NCBI RefSeq assembly: GCF_016522065.1
Contig: NZ_JAEHFV010000001.1
Span: 930,001 to 994,000, forward strand
Length of the DNA stretch: 64,000 nt
Origin: Flavobacterium agrisoli
GTDB taxonomy: Bacteria; Bacteroidota; Bacteroidia; Flavobacteriales; Flavobacteriaceae
Direction of reading: 5' to 3'
Part shown: one piece after another, positions 25,553 to 34,844 of the stretch
How positions within the stretch are numbered: position 1 is the first letter of the stretch
Layout: every line of letters starts with the position of its first letter
Translations under genes and position numbers: made by a program
Notes under the pieces: model-generated
The model's input: the letters and a program-made list of their open reading frames with translations, nothing else
What the model was told of the DNA's origin: nothing
Databases searched by the model: none

Positions 25553-26879
25553 CTTCTTTTTTAATGACGTTTCGTGCGACCTGAATTTTAAACTTTTTCC
25601 CTTTCATTTTTTCATCTTTTACATTTTTAAGTAAATCGATGACTTTACCATATTTTACAGCGGCAAACGAAACATGGTCTTTTACTTCAATTAATCCCAA
25701 ATCCGATTTTTCTAATTTTCCCTTCTGAGAAAAAAAGCCAACAATATCGATTTTATTGATTTTATTTTTCTTTCCCCCACTAATATATATGGTTTGAAAA
25801 AGAGGAGGTTTTGGTAAATTTGAAGTATTTTTCAATTCCAAAATATCCATCTCATAATCAACATAATCTAATTTTTTTTCACTTTCATGAACCAATAAAT
25901 AAGCTGTTCCTTCCGCCTGCATACGAGCCGTACGACCATTTCTATGGATAAATTCTTCTTCCTTTAAAGGCAAATGATAATGAATAACGTGTTTCATTTC
26001 CGGAATATCCAATCCTCTAGCGGCTAAATCGGTTGTAATTAAATAACTCATACTGCCATTTCTAAACTGAATTAGAGCACGCTCGCGTTCCTCTTGATCC
26101 ATCCCGCCGTGATAATAAGTCGAAAAGATGCCTTTTGTATTCAACGTATCACTAATTCTTTCAGCTGCATCACGATGGTTGCAGAATACAATAGCCGACT
26201 CCGATTTTAAATTACACAACAATTGAAATAACGTATTCAATTTATCTTTTTCTTTAGAAATAACAAGCTTGGTTGTCAAATTTGAAGACGCAGAATCATT
26301 TTCTAAAAAATCTAAAATTGTTGGACTTACCACTCGGGTATATTTCGGAATTTCAATTTCAGCAGTCGCCGAAACTAAAACCCGTTTGTTTATTTTGACT
26401 AATTTCCCAATGATATAAGACATCTGCTCGTGAAAACCCAATTGCAATGATTTGTCAAATTCATCTAAAACAAGTGTTTGAATTTTATCAGTTCGGAAAG
26501 TTTGTCTTTCGATATGATCGGCAATTCTGCCTGGTGTTCCAATTAAAACTGCTGGAGGATTGGATAAATTTTTAATTTCTGTTTCCATAGAATGCCCACC
26601 GTAACAGCTATTAACCTTATAATCCGTTTTCATTTTTTTCCAAACCTGTTCAATTTGCAAGCCCAACTCTCTCGAAGGAACTAAAATTAAACATTGCACA
26701 GATAAAATTTCAGGTTGTAAAAGTTGTAAAATAGGCAACAAAAAACCAATCGTTTTTCCGGAACCTGTGGGGGAAAGCAAAAGTGTATTGGAATTATTTA
26801 AAATTGCTTCGTTAGCAACTTCTTGCATTTCATTTAAACTTTTAATGCCCAAATGAGTCAGTATTGTTTTTGTATTCAT
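25548..26879 (-). CDS. DEAD-box RNA helicase, DbpA-like
   Basis: A 443-residue RNA helicase. Residues about 1-205 are the first RecA lobe with the Q motif, Walker A SPTGSGKT (about 36-43), PSRELG, and the Walker B box read as DEFD (about 138-141) in place of DEAD; SAT follows. The second lobe (about 206-365) has the TTDLAARGLDIPEM and HRNGRTARM motifs. The C-terminal 75 residues match the DbpA RNA-binding domain (YISGGKKNKINKIDIVGFF...VKDHVSFAAVKYGKV), which in E. coli binds hairpin 92 of 23S rRNA. A role in 50S subunit assembly is therefore likely. Confidence 0.9.
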   Translation of the reverse strand: MNTKTILTHLGIKSLNEMQEVANEAILNNSNTLLLSPTGSGKTIGFLLPILQLLQPEILSVQCLILVPSRELGLQIEQVWKKMKTDYKVNSCYGGHSMETEIKNLSNPPAVLIGTPGRIADHIERQTFRTDKIQTLVLDEFDKSLQLGFHEQMSYIIGKLVKINKRVLVSATAEIEIPKYTRVVSPTILDFLENDSASSNLTTKLVISKEKDKLNTLFQLLCNLKSESAIVFCNHRDAAERISDTLNTKGIFSTYYHGGMDQEERERALIQFRNGSMSYLITTDLAARGLDIPEMKHVIHYHLPLKEEEFIHRNGRTARMQAEGTAYLLVHESEKKLDYVDYEMDILELKNTSNLPKPPLFQTIYISGGKKNKINKIDIVGFFSQKGKLEKSDLGLIEVKDHVSFAAVKYGKVIDLLKNVKDEKMKGKKFKIQVARNVIKKEE

Positions 26880-26927
26880 GATGCAAATTTAAAGCTAACG
26901 GTTGGAAATTTACTTTTTTTACCAATA

Positions 26928-26953
26928 AAAAATGGGGCATAAAACCCCATTTA
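26928..26953 (-). terminator. Terminator of the rprXY-type operon
   Basis: Stem AAATGGGG / CCCCATTT with a seven-base loop; on the minus strand it ends in a U run from the A tract at 26927-26932. It lies 23 bases after the response regulator stop. Confidence 0.82.
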
Positions 26954-26975
26954 ATACTGTATATTTTTTTTCAAA

Positions 26976-27692
26976 TTAAGCAGTAGCTTTATTTTTTACT
27001 ACCAAACGGAATCCTTCACCGTGAATGTTCAAAATTTCAACATCTTCATCGGCTTTTAGGTATTTTCTTAATTTAGCGATATAAACATCCATGCTTCGGG
27101 AAGTAAAATAGTTATCATCTCTCCAAATTTTAGTCAAAGCCAATTCTCTTGGCATTAAGTCGTTTTCGTGTAAAATAAGCATTTTTAAAAGCTCATTTTC
27201 TTTAGGTGACAATTTAATTGGTTCTTCATTTTCAAAGGTTAAAAAACGTAGTTTCGAATTCAAATGGAATTTACCAATATTAAATTCAAACTGTACTTGT
27301 TCTGTTTTAACATCCGAAGATTTTCTTTGAATGATGGCTTTAATTTTCATCAAAAGCACTTCAGAGTCAAATGGTTTGTTCAAGTAATCATCGGCACCTG
27401 CTTTGTATCCTTTCAACACATCTTCTTTCATTGATTTGGCTGTTAAAAAGATAATAGGCACTTCGCTATTTTTTTCGCGTATTTCTTTTGCAAGTGTATA
27501 CCCATCTTTATAAGGCATCATCACATCCAAAATACACAAATCGTATACATCTTTTTTAAATTTCTCGAAACCTTCCATTCCATTTTTGGCCAAAGTAACA
27601 TCAAAGTCATTTAACATTAAATAATCTTTTAGTACGGCACCAAAATTTAAATCATCTTCTACTAATAGTATTCTTTTATTGCTATTTTCCAT
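26976..27692 (-). CDS. rprY: OmpR-family response regulator (RprY-like)
   Basis: A 238-residue regulator. The receiver domain (about 5-120) has the acidic pair VEDD (12-14), the phosphorylation site Asp56 (LDVMMP) and the switch Lys in LNKPF (about 106). The C-terminal winged helix (about 138-235) has KLSPKENELLKMLI and the recognition-helix region TSRSMDVYIAKLRKYL. It is transcribed four bases after the sensor kinase gene, so the two form one operon ended by the terminator at 26928-26953. In Bacteroides the RprXY pair has been tied to envelope stress and tetracycline effects; the role here is by family only. Confidence 0.9.
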   Translation of the reverse strand: MENSNKRILLVEDDLNFGAVLKDYLMLNDFDVTLAKNGMEGFEKFKKDVYDLCILDVMMPYKDGYTLAKEIREKNSEVPIIFLTAKSMKEDVLKGYKAGADDYLNKPFDSEVLLMKIKAIIQRKSSDVKTEQVQFEFNIGKFHLNSKLRFLTFENEEPIKLSPKENELLKMLILHENDLMPRELALTKIWRDDNYFTSRSMDVYIAKLRKYLKADEDVEILNIHGEGFRLVVKNKATA

Positions 27693-27696
27693 AATA

Positions 27697-29280
27697 TTAA
27701 TTTATTAGAGGTATTTTTATTATAAAGGTACTACCCTTTCCTTTTTCACTTTCAACGTAGACTTGACCGTTGTGGTCTTCTACAATTCGTTTTACATAGG
27801 CCAATCCTAAACCATGACCTTTCACGTTATGTAAATCACCTGTGTGTTCTCTGTAAAATTTTTCAAAAACGCGTTTTTGAGCTACTTTACTCATTCCTTG
27901 CCCGTTATCTTTTATTTTAATCAGAATCATATCTTTTATGTTTTCTGTAAAAATTTCTATTTCGGGAATTCCAGGAGTATACTTTATGGCGTTTTCTAAA
28001 ATATTTACAATAACATTGGTAAAATGCACTTCGTTTAATAAAGCTGTTGTTCGTACTGCATCAAAATGCGTGCTAACTTTTCCTTGTTTGTCTTCTAAAA
28101 TTAAACTAACATGTTCGATTGCGTCGTTTATAATATCTTCTACGTTAGTAGGATCTTTACTGATATCTAATTCTCTTTTTTCTAATTTAGAGATGCGAAG
28201 CACATTTTCAACCTGAGCATGCATTCGTTTGTTTTCATCTCGAATCATTTGTAAATAACGGTAGACTTTGTCTTTGTCTTCAATTATTTTAGGATTTCGG
28301 ATTGCATCTAAAGCCAAATTAATCGTAGCAATAGGTGTTTTAAATTCATGTGTCATGTTGTTGATAAAATCTGTTTTAATTTCATCAATGTGACGTTGTC
28401 TTATTAATTGATTTAAAGCGCTCGAATAAGCCACAATTATAATCAAGGTAAAAATGATCGATAATACTGTGATACTCACTAACTCCGACAACAAAAACCT
28501 TTTTTTATTCGGAAAGGTTACCATCAATTCGTATTTACTATTCCCTTCATTATCAACAAATACCGGAATACTATAGGTTAAATCTTGTACGTATTGAAAA
28601 TCGTTTGACTTGATTTTAGTGGCAATTCCACTACTGTAAATTCCAAATTCGAATTTGGTTTTAACACCCGATTCTTCGAGTTGCTTTTTTAAAAGCTTTT
28701 GCAATTTTTCTACTGAAACTCTTTCATTAATAGGCATGGCCGATGCGATATCTTTATAGAAAATTTCGAATTGGGCATTGTCTAAAATTCCTAAATTTCC
28801 TGATTTTTCAATTTTCACATCAGGAATAATATTCGGATCAACAGTTGAGTTGTCTATCGAATTATCATTAAAAATTTCGGTAACTCGTTTGGCGTTAAAA
28901 TTTTTAAACCTTTCGCTGTTAAATTTTTTATCAAAGAACGAACCAGTAATATTATAATCCTCGGATATAATACTGTTAGAATAGACAATGGTTTTGTTGG
29001 TTTTTGTATTTTTTTGAACGTAATAAAATTCTAATAAATCGTCTTTTTTAGGTAATTTCCCTGTACTATCTTTAATATGATTGTATTTATCGTAAAAACT
29101 ATAAGCCTCTTGTTGCTCTAATTTTTGAGCTACTTCTCCAATAACTTGTTTTACATGAAATTTAAATTGCTCGTCGTTATTTTGAAACGAACTATTAAAC
29201 CAATACACTTGAACTAGTATAATTCCTATTAAAGACAAACTCATTAACAAGACTAGTATTCTAAAAAATAATTTATTCAT
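27697..29280 (-). CDS. rprX: Two-component sensor histidine kinase (RprX-like)
   Basis: A 527-residue membrane kinase. Helix one is at about 8-28, a periplasmic sensor domain spans about 30-262, and helix two is at about 266-288. The DHp domain contains the H-box NNMTHEFKTPI with His311, and the catalytic domain has N box ENAIKYT, G1 IKDNGQGM, F box KFYREH and G2 KGHGLGLAY. It autophosphorylates and passes phosphate to the regulator encoded next. No PAS or HAMP domain is seen. The stimulus is unknown. Confidence 0.92.
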   Translation of the reverse strand: MNKLFFRILVLLMSLSLIGIILVQVYWFNSSFQNNDEQFKFHVKQVIGEVAQKLEQQEAYSFYDKYNHIKDSTGKLPKKDDLLEFYYVQKNTKTNKTIVYSNSIISEDYNITGSFFDKKFNSERFKNFNAKRVTEIFNDNSIDNSTVDPNIIPDVKIEKSGNLGILDNAQFEIFYKDIASAMPINERVSVEKLQKLLKKQLEESGVKTKFEFGIYSSGIATKIKSNDFQYVQDLTYSIPVFVDNEGNSKYELMVTFPNKKRFLLSELVSITVLSIIFTLIIIVAYSSALNQLIRQRHIDEIKTDFINNMTHEFKTPIATINLALDAIRNPKIIEDKDKVYRYLQMIRDENKRMHAQVENVLRISKLEKRELDISKDPTNVEDIINDAIEHVSLILEDKQGKVSTHFDAVRTTALLNEVHFTNVIVNILENAIKYTPGIPEIEIFTENIKDMILIKIKDNGQGMSKVAQKRVFEKFYREHTGDLHNVKGHGLGLAYVKRIVEDHNGQVYVESEKGKGSTFIIKIPLIN

Positions 29281-29339
29281 CGAAACAAAATTAATATTTT
29301 AACATTATACAGGATAATGCATTAACCAAATATTAACAT

Positions 29340-29936
29340 TTAAGAATCATTTTGTTTAATATTTAAAATTTTAAGAATTTTAACAATTTCTTGCTTTACT
29401 TCACGTAAATCGACGTTATTGATAATAAAATTGCTTTTTTCGGAACGTTGTAGGTCATTCCATTGCATTTTTATTCTATTTGTAATTTCTTCTTCTGTTG
29501 TTTGGTCACGCAATTTAACTCGTTCAATTCGAAGCGCTAAAGGGGCTATTACCGTAATAATTAAATCGCAATCTTTGTAACGGCCACTTTCAAATAAAAT
29601 GGCTGCTTCATAAATCACATAATCAAAATCTTGTTTTTCAGCCAGCCAATTTTCAAAATGTTTTTTTACTTCGGGGTGTACAATTTTATTTAAAATTTCG
29701 AGCTTTTCAGCATCTTTAAAAACAATAGCTGCAAGTTTACCTCTGTTTAATTTCTCTTCATCAAAAATAGCATTTCCAAAAGCATTACGAATAGCAGTAA
29801 CAATCACTTCCGATTGCATTAATTTTTTAGCTTCGTCGTCAGCAATGTAAATCGGAATTCCGTAATCGGCAAACATTTTAGCAATCGTGGTTTTACCACT
29901 ACCTATTCCGCCCGTTAAGCCAATTACTTTGGTCAT
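29340..29936 (-). CDS. coaE: Dephospho-CoA kinase
   Basis: A 198-residue P-loop kinase. It begins MTKVIGLTGGIGSGKTTIAK with the Walker A site at 9-16, then the IYIADDEAKKL substrate loop (about 30-40), HPEVKKHFENW (about 87-97) and the late RDQTTEEEITNRI lid. It performs the last step of coenzyme A synthesis, adding the 3'-phosphate. Length is standard. It follows the glycosyltransferase gene by six bases and shares its promoter. The earlier CoA step enzyme CoaBC is also in this window but in another operon. Confidence 0.95.
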   Translation of the reverse strand: MTKVIGLTGGIGSGKTTIAKMFADYGIPIYIADDEAKKLMQSEVIVTAIRNAFGNAIFDEEKLNRGKLAAIVFKDAEKLEILNKIVHPEVKKHFENWLAEKQDFDYVIYEAAILFESGRYKDCDLIITVIAPLALRIERVKLRDQTTEEEITNRIKMQWNDLQRSEKSNFIINNVDLREVKQEIVKILKILNIKQNDS

Positions 29937-29942
29937 TTCTTA

Positions 29943-30938
29943 CTATTTAAAAAATAAATTAGGAAAAGCTTCTTCTGGCTTTTTCTTTAAAATTACCACT
30001 TTAAAATACGATTCTAAAAAACCTAAACCATATCCCAAAAACTGCTTCCAAACTGCCACAAGAGATAAAAGTCCGATTTTTAGACTTCTATTTTGATAAG
30101 TTGAAACTAGAAATATGATAAAGAAATAAGCAAAATACAATTGCAACAACCAATCGTAATTAATCAACATTAAAAGAAAAGCAACAATCAAGCCCAAAAT
30201 AAAAAAGCTTGGAAAAAAGAAAGTCAATTTACGGTGTTGCGGATACCAACTGTTTAAGATTGGTCTTGCTTTACCAAATTTATTAACCTGAAGAGTAAAT
30301 TTATCCCAATCAATTCTGCGTTTGTGATATACATAAGCATCAGGAAAAAGTTTTGTACGAAAACCTAAATTCCATAATCGTATTGCCAAATCGGGATCTT
30401 CGCCAGGATGAATATTTCCAAAACCATTTGAAGCTTCGAATGCTTTTTTAGAAAGTCCCATATTGAAACTTCTGGGTTGAAATTTTCCTATTTTTTCAGA
30501 GCCACCTCGAACTCCTCCTGTAGTTAAAAATGAAGTCATGGCAAAATTTATTGCTTTTTGAATATCCGAAAAACTCTCAAGCGCTCTGTCGGGGCCTCCA
30601 AAACAATCTACAAAATCTTCTTTTAATGCTTTTTCTACTTCGGATAAATAATTTATAGGAATAATACAATCCGAATCAAATATGATAAAATAATCACCTT
30701 GAGCCCTTTTCATCCCGTAATTCCTAGAATCGCCGGGTCCAGAATTTTCCTTAAAATAATACGATATTTTTAGCTTGTGCGCATATTTTTCAGCAATTTC
30801 TAAACAAGGTTTAGTTGAACCATCTTCAACCAGAACTACTTCAAAAGGTTTTTCATAATCGCTTAGCATTAAGCTATCAAGCAGTTCATCTACTTCGTCT
30901 GGACGATTAAAAACGGGGATAATTAATGAAAATATCAT
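29943..30938 (-). CDS. Glycosyltransferase family 2
   Basis: About 331 residues from the ATG at 30938; the longer frame starts with TTG. The GT-A fold is clear: LIIPVFNRPDEVDELLDSL (about 4-22), VEDGS (about 40), the metal-binding FDSD (about 92-95), and the later GEDPDLAIRLW acceptor-site motif (about 165-175). Two C-terminal hydrophobic helices (about 255-300) anchor it to the membrane. It likely adds a sugar to a lipid-linked or surface glycan; donor and acceptor are unknown. It is transcribed with coaE. Confidence 0.88.
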   Translation of the reverse strand: MIFSLIIPVFNRPDEVDELLDSLMLSDYEKPFEVVLVEDGSTKPCLEIAEKYAHKLKISYYFKENSGPGDSRNYGMKRAQGDYFIIFDSDCIIPINYLSEVEKALKEDFVDCFGGPDRALESFSDIQKAINFAMTSFLTTGGVRGGSEKIGKFQPRSFNMGLSKKAFEASNGFGNIHPGEDPDLAIRLWNLGFRTKLFPDAYVYHKRRIDWDKFTLQVNKFGKARPILNSWYPQHRKLTFFFPSFFILGLIVAFLLMLINYDWLLQLYFAYFFIIFLVSTYQNRSLKIGLLSLVAVWKQFLGYGLGFLESYFKVVILKKKPEEAFPNLFFK

Positions 30939-30987
30939 ATTCAATCAATCGATATTAGAATATACTTAAAAATATTGAATTTTAACA

Positions 30988-31020
30988 CAAAGGTACTTAT
31001 AAATATAAAAAAACCATCAA
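30988..31020 (-). promoter_or_regulatory. Promoter of the glycosyltransferase-coaE unit
   Basis: On the minus strand TTG (31018-31020), a 22-base spacer and TACCTTTG (30988-30995) fit the consensus. The TTG lies inside the fabI terminator. Confidence 0.55.
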
Positions 31021-31036
31021 TTAAAAAACTGATGGT
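31005..31036 (-). terminator. Terminator of the fabV-fabI unit
   Basis: Stem ACCATCA / TGATGGT around a ten-base loop, followed on the minus strand by seven U. Its first base is the last base of the fabI stop codon. Confidence 0.75.
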
Positions 31037-31872
31037 CATCTTGTATTTGAACTATTTTCGTTATATTTTGAAAAGGTTTCTAAAACAGCTTGGCTTACTC
31101 CTACGTTAGAAAAACCGCCATCATGAAACAAATTTTGCATCGTTACTTTTTGAGTTAAATCGGAGAACAGAGTAATAATATAATCGGCACAATCGGCTGC
31201 CGAAGCATTGCCTAAAGGGGCCATTTTTTCTGAAAAAGAAATAAACTCTTCAAATCCTTTAACTCCGTTTCCTGCTCGAGTTGGTGTTGGTGATTGCGAA
31301 ATGGTATTAACTCTTACCTTTTTATCTTTACCAAAAAAATAACCAAAACTACGACCAACTGATTCTAAATAGGCTTTATTATCAGCCATATCGTTGTAGT
31401 CTGGAAATACTCTTTGCGCAGCTATATAAGATAAAGCCACAATACTACCCCACTCGTTCATGGCATCCTTTTTATATAAAGTTTGCATTAACTTATGAAA
31501 AGATAGTGCCGAAACATCCCAACCTTTTTGTGTAAAATCATAATCTTCATCAATATAATGATTTTTTTTACGCACATTGACCGACATCCCGATGGAATGC
31601 AATACAAAATCAAGTTTGCCTCCTAAAATAAGTTGCGCTTTTTCAATTAAATTTTCTAAATCAGAAACAAGCGTAACATCGGCTGCAATAATTTGAGAGT
31701 TGGTTTTAGACGCTAATTCTTGAAGACTTCCCAATCGCATCGCAGCTGGTGAATTGGTCAAAACAAAAGTCCCTCCTTCTTCAAAAACACGTTCGGCCGT
31801 TTTCCAAGCAATTGAATTTTCATCCAAAGCACCAAAAATAATACCTCGTTTCCCTTTCAGTAAATTATACAT
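31036..31872 (-). CDS. fabI: Enoyl-ACP reductase FabI
   Basis: A 278-residue short-chain dehydrogenase relative. The NADH site GIIFGALDENSIAW (about 10-23) has the FabI-type spacing, LDFVLHSIGMS (about 84-94) lines the cofactor, and VALSYIAAQRVFPDYNDMADNKAYLE holds the active-site Tyr and Lys in the DYN-x-M-x3-K pattern. TISQSPTPTRAG is the Bacteroidota version of the substrate loop. It reduces enoyl-ACP in fatty acid elongation. It starts five bases after the stop of a second, unrelated enoyl reductase gene, fabV, and shares its promoter. Confidence 0.93.
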   Translation of the reverse strand: MYNLLKGKRGIIFGALDENSIAWKTAERVFEEGGTFVLTNSPAAMRLGSLQELASKTNSQIIAADVTLVSDLENLIEKAQLILGGKLDFVLHSIGMSVNVRKKNHYIDEDYDFTQKGWDVSALSFHKLMQTLYKKDAMNEWGSIVALSYIAAQRVFPDYNDMADNKAYLESVGRSFGYFFGKDKKVRVNTISQSPTPTRAGNGVKGFEEFISFSEKMAPLGNASAADCADYIITLFSDLTQKVTMQNLFHDGGFSNVGVSQAVLETFSKYNENSSNTR

Positions 31873-31877
31873 TTTAT

Positions 31878-33068
31878 TTACGAAATACTTTTTATTTGAA
31901 CCAATTCATTCGTATCAGCATCATAATCGACACCTTCGAAACCAAAACCAAATAAATTCAAGAAATCATTTTTATAACCTGCTAAATCGCCAATTTCTGA
32001 AAGATTCTCGGTAGTGGCTTCTTTCCATAAAGCAGCAACTTCTGCTTGAACATCATCACGCATTTCCCAATCATCAATACGAATTCTTCCTTTATCATCT
32101 GTTGGCACTGGTTTTCCAGAATACAAACGATCTTGATACAAACGCTGAATTTGTTCTATACAACCTTCGTGAATACCATCTGCTTTCATAATCTTGTACA
32201 ATAATGAAATATACAATGGAATTACAGGAATAGCTGAACTGGCTTGTGTTACCAAAGCTTTATTAACAGAAACATACGCTTTGCCGTCGATATCTTGTAA
32301 ACTATCTGTAATTTCAAAAGCAGTAGCTTCCAAATGATCTTTTGCACGTCCGATTGTACCTTTACGGTAAACTGGCTCCGTTACTTCTGGGCCTATATAG
32401 GAATAAGCGACAGTTGTTGCCCCTGGTGCTAAAACTCCTGCGGCCTTCATTTGATCTATCCACATAGCCCAATCTTCGCCACCCATTACCACCACAGTAT
32501 TGGCAATATCTTCCTCATTAGCGGGTTCAATTGAAACCTCTGAAACTTTACCTGTATGAAAATCAACTGTTTTGTTTGAAAAAGTTCCTCCGATAGGTTT
32601 TAAAGTAGATCGATGTAAAACTCCCGTTTCTGGATGCTGACGAACTGGAGAAGCCAAACTATAAATTACCAAATCAACTTGACCTAAATCGGCCTTAATT
32701 AAATCGATAGTTTGTTGTTTAATTTCTTTAGAAAAAGCATCGCCATTGATACTTTTTGCATACAAACCTGCTTTTTCTGCCTCATTTTCAAATGCTGCCG
32801 AGTTATACCAACCTGGTGAAGCTGTTTTTCCTGCTGCTGGCGCTTTTTCAAAAAACACTCCGATTGTAGCTGCATTAGAGCCAAAAGCACTAGTAATTCT
32901 TGACGCCAAACCAAAACCGGTTGAAGCTCCAATTACCAACACTTTTTTAGGTCCATCAATCGCACCTTTTGACTTAACATATTCAATCTGGTTTTTTACG
33001 TTTTGCGCGCAGCCTTCTGGATGAGCTGTCAAACAAATAAAACCGCGCATTCTTGGTTCTATAATCAT
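31878..33068 (-). CDS. fabV: Enoyl-ACP/trans-2-enoyl-CoA reductase FabV
   Basis: A 396-residue enzyme of the FabV/TER family, larger than FabI and of typical length. The N-terminal IIEPRMRGFICLTAHPEGC and KVLVIGASTGFGLASR (about 42-57) form the NADH site, and the catalytic pair is Tyr-x8-Lys in VYRKGTIGRAKDHLE (about 233-247). FabV reduces trans-2-enoyl thioesters and is naturally resistant to triclosan in other bacteria. It precedes fabI in one transcript, with a promoter located inside the end of recN. Confidence 0.94.
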   Translation of the reverse strand: MIIEPRMRGFICLTAHPEGCAQNVKNQIEYVKSKGAIDGPKKVLVIGASTGFGLASRITSAFGSNAATIGVFFEKAPAAGKTASPGWYNSAAFENEAEKAGLYAKSINGDAFSKEIKQQTIDLIKADLGQVDLVIYSLASPVRQHPETGVLHRSTLKPIGGTFSNKTVDFHTGKVSEVSIEPANEEDIANTVVVMGGEDWAMWIDQMKAAGVLAPGATTVAYSYIGPEVTEPVYRKGTIGRAKDHLEATAFEITDSLQDIDGKAYVSVNKALVTQASSAIPVIPLYISLLYKIMKADGIHEGCIEQIQRLYQDRLYSGKPVPTDDKGRIRIDDWEMRDDVQAEVAALWKEATTENLSEIGDLAGYKNDFLNLFGFGFEGVDYDADTNELVQIKSIS

Positions 33069-33135
33069 AATTTAAAATTATTTATCTTTTAATATTTGAA
33101 TATCGTAAACGAAGTAAATCGCCTGTAAAGGCTGA

Positions 33136-33165
33136 CAAATATAGCCTATTTTTTTAGTTCAACAA
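33136..33165 (-). promoter_or_regulatory. Promoter of the fabV-fabI operon
   Basis: TTG at 33163-33165, a 19-base spacer and TATATTTG at 33136-33143 on the minus strand are an ideal match. A short dyad GCCT-N4-AGGC at 33121-33132 covers the expected start point and could be an operator. Confidence 0.65.
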
Positions 33166-34806
33166 GGCTTTGGCATGATTTAAAGCCGAATCAGAAACAA
33201 TGGATCCTGATAGCATTTGCGCAATTTCAACCACTCGCTCGTCTGCCGATAACAAACGTAATTCCGATTGCGTATCTTCACCTACTATGGTTTTAGAAAC
33301 TTTAAAATGAGCATCGCCCTTAGCTGCTATTTGCGGTAAGTGTGTTATGGCAAAAATTTGCATTGTCTGACTCATTTCTTTCATGATTTCTCCCATTCGA
33401 ATGGCAATTTCTCCCGAAACTCCAGTATCAATTTCATCGAAAATTAAGGTTGGAAGTTTTGAAAATTTAGCTAAAATTGCTTTTACTGCCAACATAATTC
33501 GAGACATTTCACCACCCGAAGCTACTTTTTTCAGTAGCCCAAAATCAGAACCTTTGTTTGCCGAAAATAAAAACTGTAATTCATCTTTACCGTTTTCAAA
33601 GAAAGTATCCGAAGGCAGCAAAGTAATTTTAAATTGAGAATTAGGCATACCTAATGTGGATAAAATCGCGACCAAATCACGACTTAAATCGGGAATAGCT
33701 TTTTCTCTATTACCGTGAATTGTACTAGCTAATTCATCTAATTGTAACTTTTTACTATCTAATAATTCGGTGTATTTTGCAATTTCATCTTCAATATTTT
33801 CTAATTCAGAAACAGAAAGTTCTAGATCGGATTGAATGCTTAACAATTCAGCCACAGAATTGACTTGATGTTTTTTTTGTAAATTATAAATGATTTGTAA
33901 TTTCTGATTGATCATTTCTAATCGCGTGGGATCATTTATTAATTTTTCCGACACACTTTCTATTTCTTTCGAAAAATCGTCAAATTCAATGGCAATACTC
34001 GAAATTCTAGTAAAAAAAGAGTCGTATTCTTGTGAAAAAGCAGCAATTTTTTGAAGAGCTGTTTTAATTTCATTCAAATTATGAAAAACTCCAAATTGCT
34101 CTTCATTAGCTAAGGCCAAGGATTTATCAATGGATTCTTTAATAACTTCAACATTATTTAATTTTTCAAACTCCTCCTCCAATTCTTCTTGCTCGCCAAT
34201 TTTCAATTTTGCCTCAGTTAATTCTTTTAATAAATAACTGTTGTATTCGTGTTCTTTGACCGAATCACTTTGTTTTTTAAGTAACGTATTTAATTTTGCT
34301 TTATCCGACTTATATGTCTTCAAAAGCACCTGGTAATCAGCTATGGTTTCATAATTTTGAGCAATCGCATCAATAATTTGAAATTGTACTTTTTCATCCG
34401 AAAGTTCTTGTGTTTGCTGTTGCGAATGAATATCAATTAAAAAATCACTTAACTCTTGCAATTCTTGCAAATTGACCGGACTGTCATTAATAAAAGCTCT
34501 TGATTTCCCAGATGGTAAAATCTCTCTTCTAATTATGGTTTCTTCTTCAAAATCCAAATCATTGGTTTCAAAAAATGGCTTCAAATTGTATTTAGAAATA
34601 TCAAATTGCGCTTCTATAATGCATTTTTCTTCTTTATTTTTCAAGGATGACAAATCGGCTCGTTTCCCTAAAACCAATCCAATAGCACCCAAAATGATTG
34701 ATTTTCCGGCTCCTGTCTCACCCGTTAGGATTGAAAATCCTTTTGAAAAATCAATAGAAAGTTTTTCAATAAGTGCATAATTTTTTATTGTAAGTGCAGT
34801 TATCAT
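33154..34806 (-). CDS. recN: DNA repair protein RecN
   Basis: A 550-residue SMC-like ATPase. The Walker A GETGAGKS is at 29-36, coiled-coil arms fill about 155-365, and the distal ATPase part carries the signature VASGGEMSRIMLA (about 430) and Walker B LIFDEIDTGVSG (about 455). RecN binds DNA ends and holds breaks for RecA-dependent repair. It is the last gene of the bamD-rpoZ-coaBC-DUF4835-recN operon, 38 bases after DUF4835. The fabV promoter lies within its last codons. Confidence 0.95.
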   Translation of the reverse strand: MITALTIKNYALIEKLSIDFSKGFSILTGETGAGKSIILGAIGLVLGKRADLSSLKNKEEKCIIEAQFDISKYNLKPFFETNDLDFEEETIIRREILPSGKSRAFINDSPVNLQELQELSDFLIDIHSQQQTQELSDEKVQFQIIDAIAQNYETIADYQVLLKTYKSDKAKLNTLLKKQSDSVKEHEYNSYLLKELTEAKLKIGEQEELEEEFEKLNNVEVIKESIDKSLALANEEQFGVFHNLNEIKTALQKIAAFSQEYDSFFTRISSIAIEFDDFSKEIESVSEKLINDPTRLEMINQKLQIIYNLQKKHQVNSVAELLSIQSDLELSVSELENIEDEIAKYTELLDSKKLQLDELASTIHGNREKAIPDLSRDLVAILSTLGMPNSQFKITLLPSDTFFENGKDELQFLFSANKGSDFGLLKKVASGGEMSRIMLAVKAILAKFSKLPTLIFDEIDTGVSGEIAIRMGEIMKEMSQTMQIFAITHLPQIAAKGDAHFKVSKTIVGEDTQSELRLLSADERVVEIAQMLSGSIVSDSALNHAKALLN

Positions 34807-34844
34807 AAAATTAAAATCAAAAAAATAAAAAGTGCAATTTGGAT

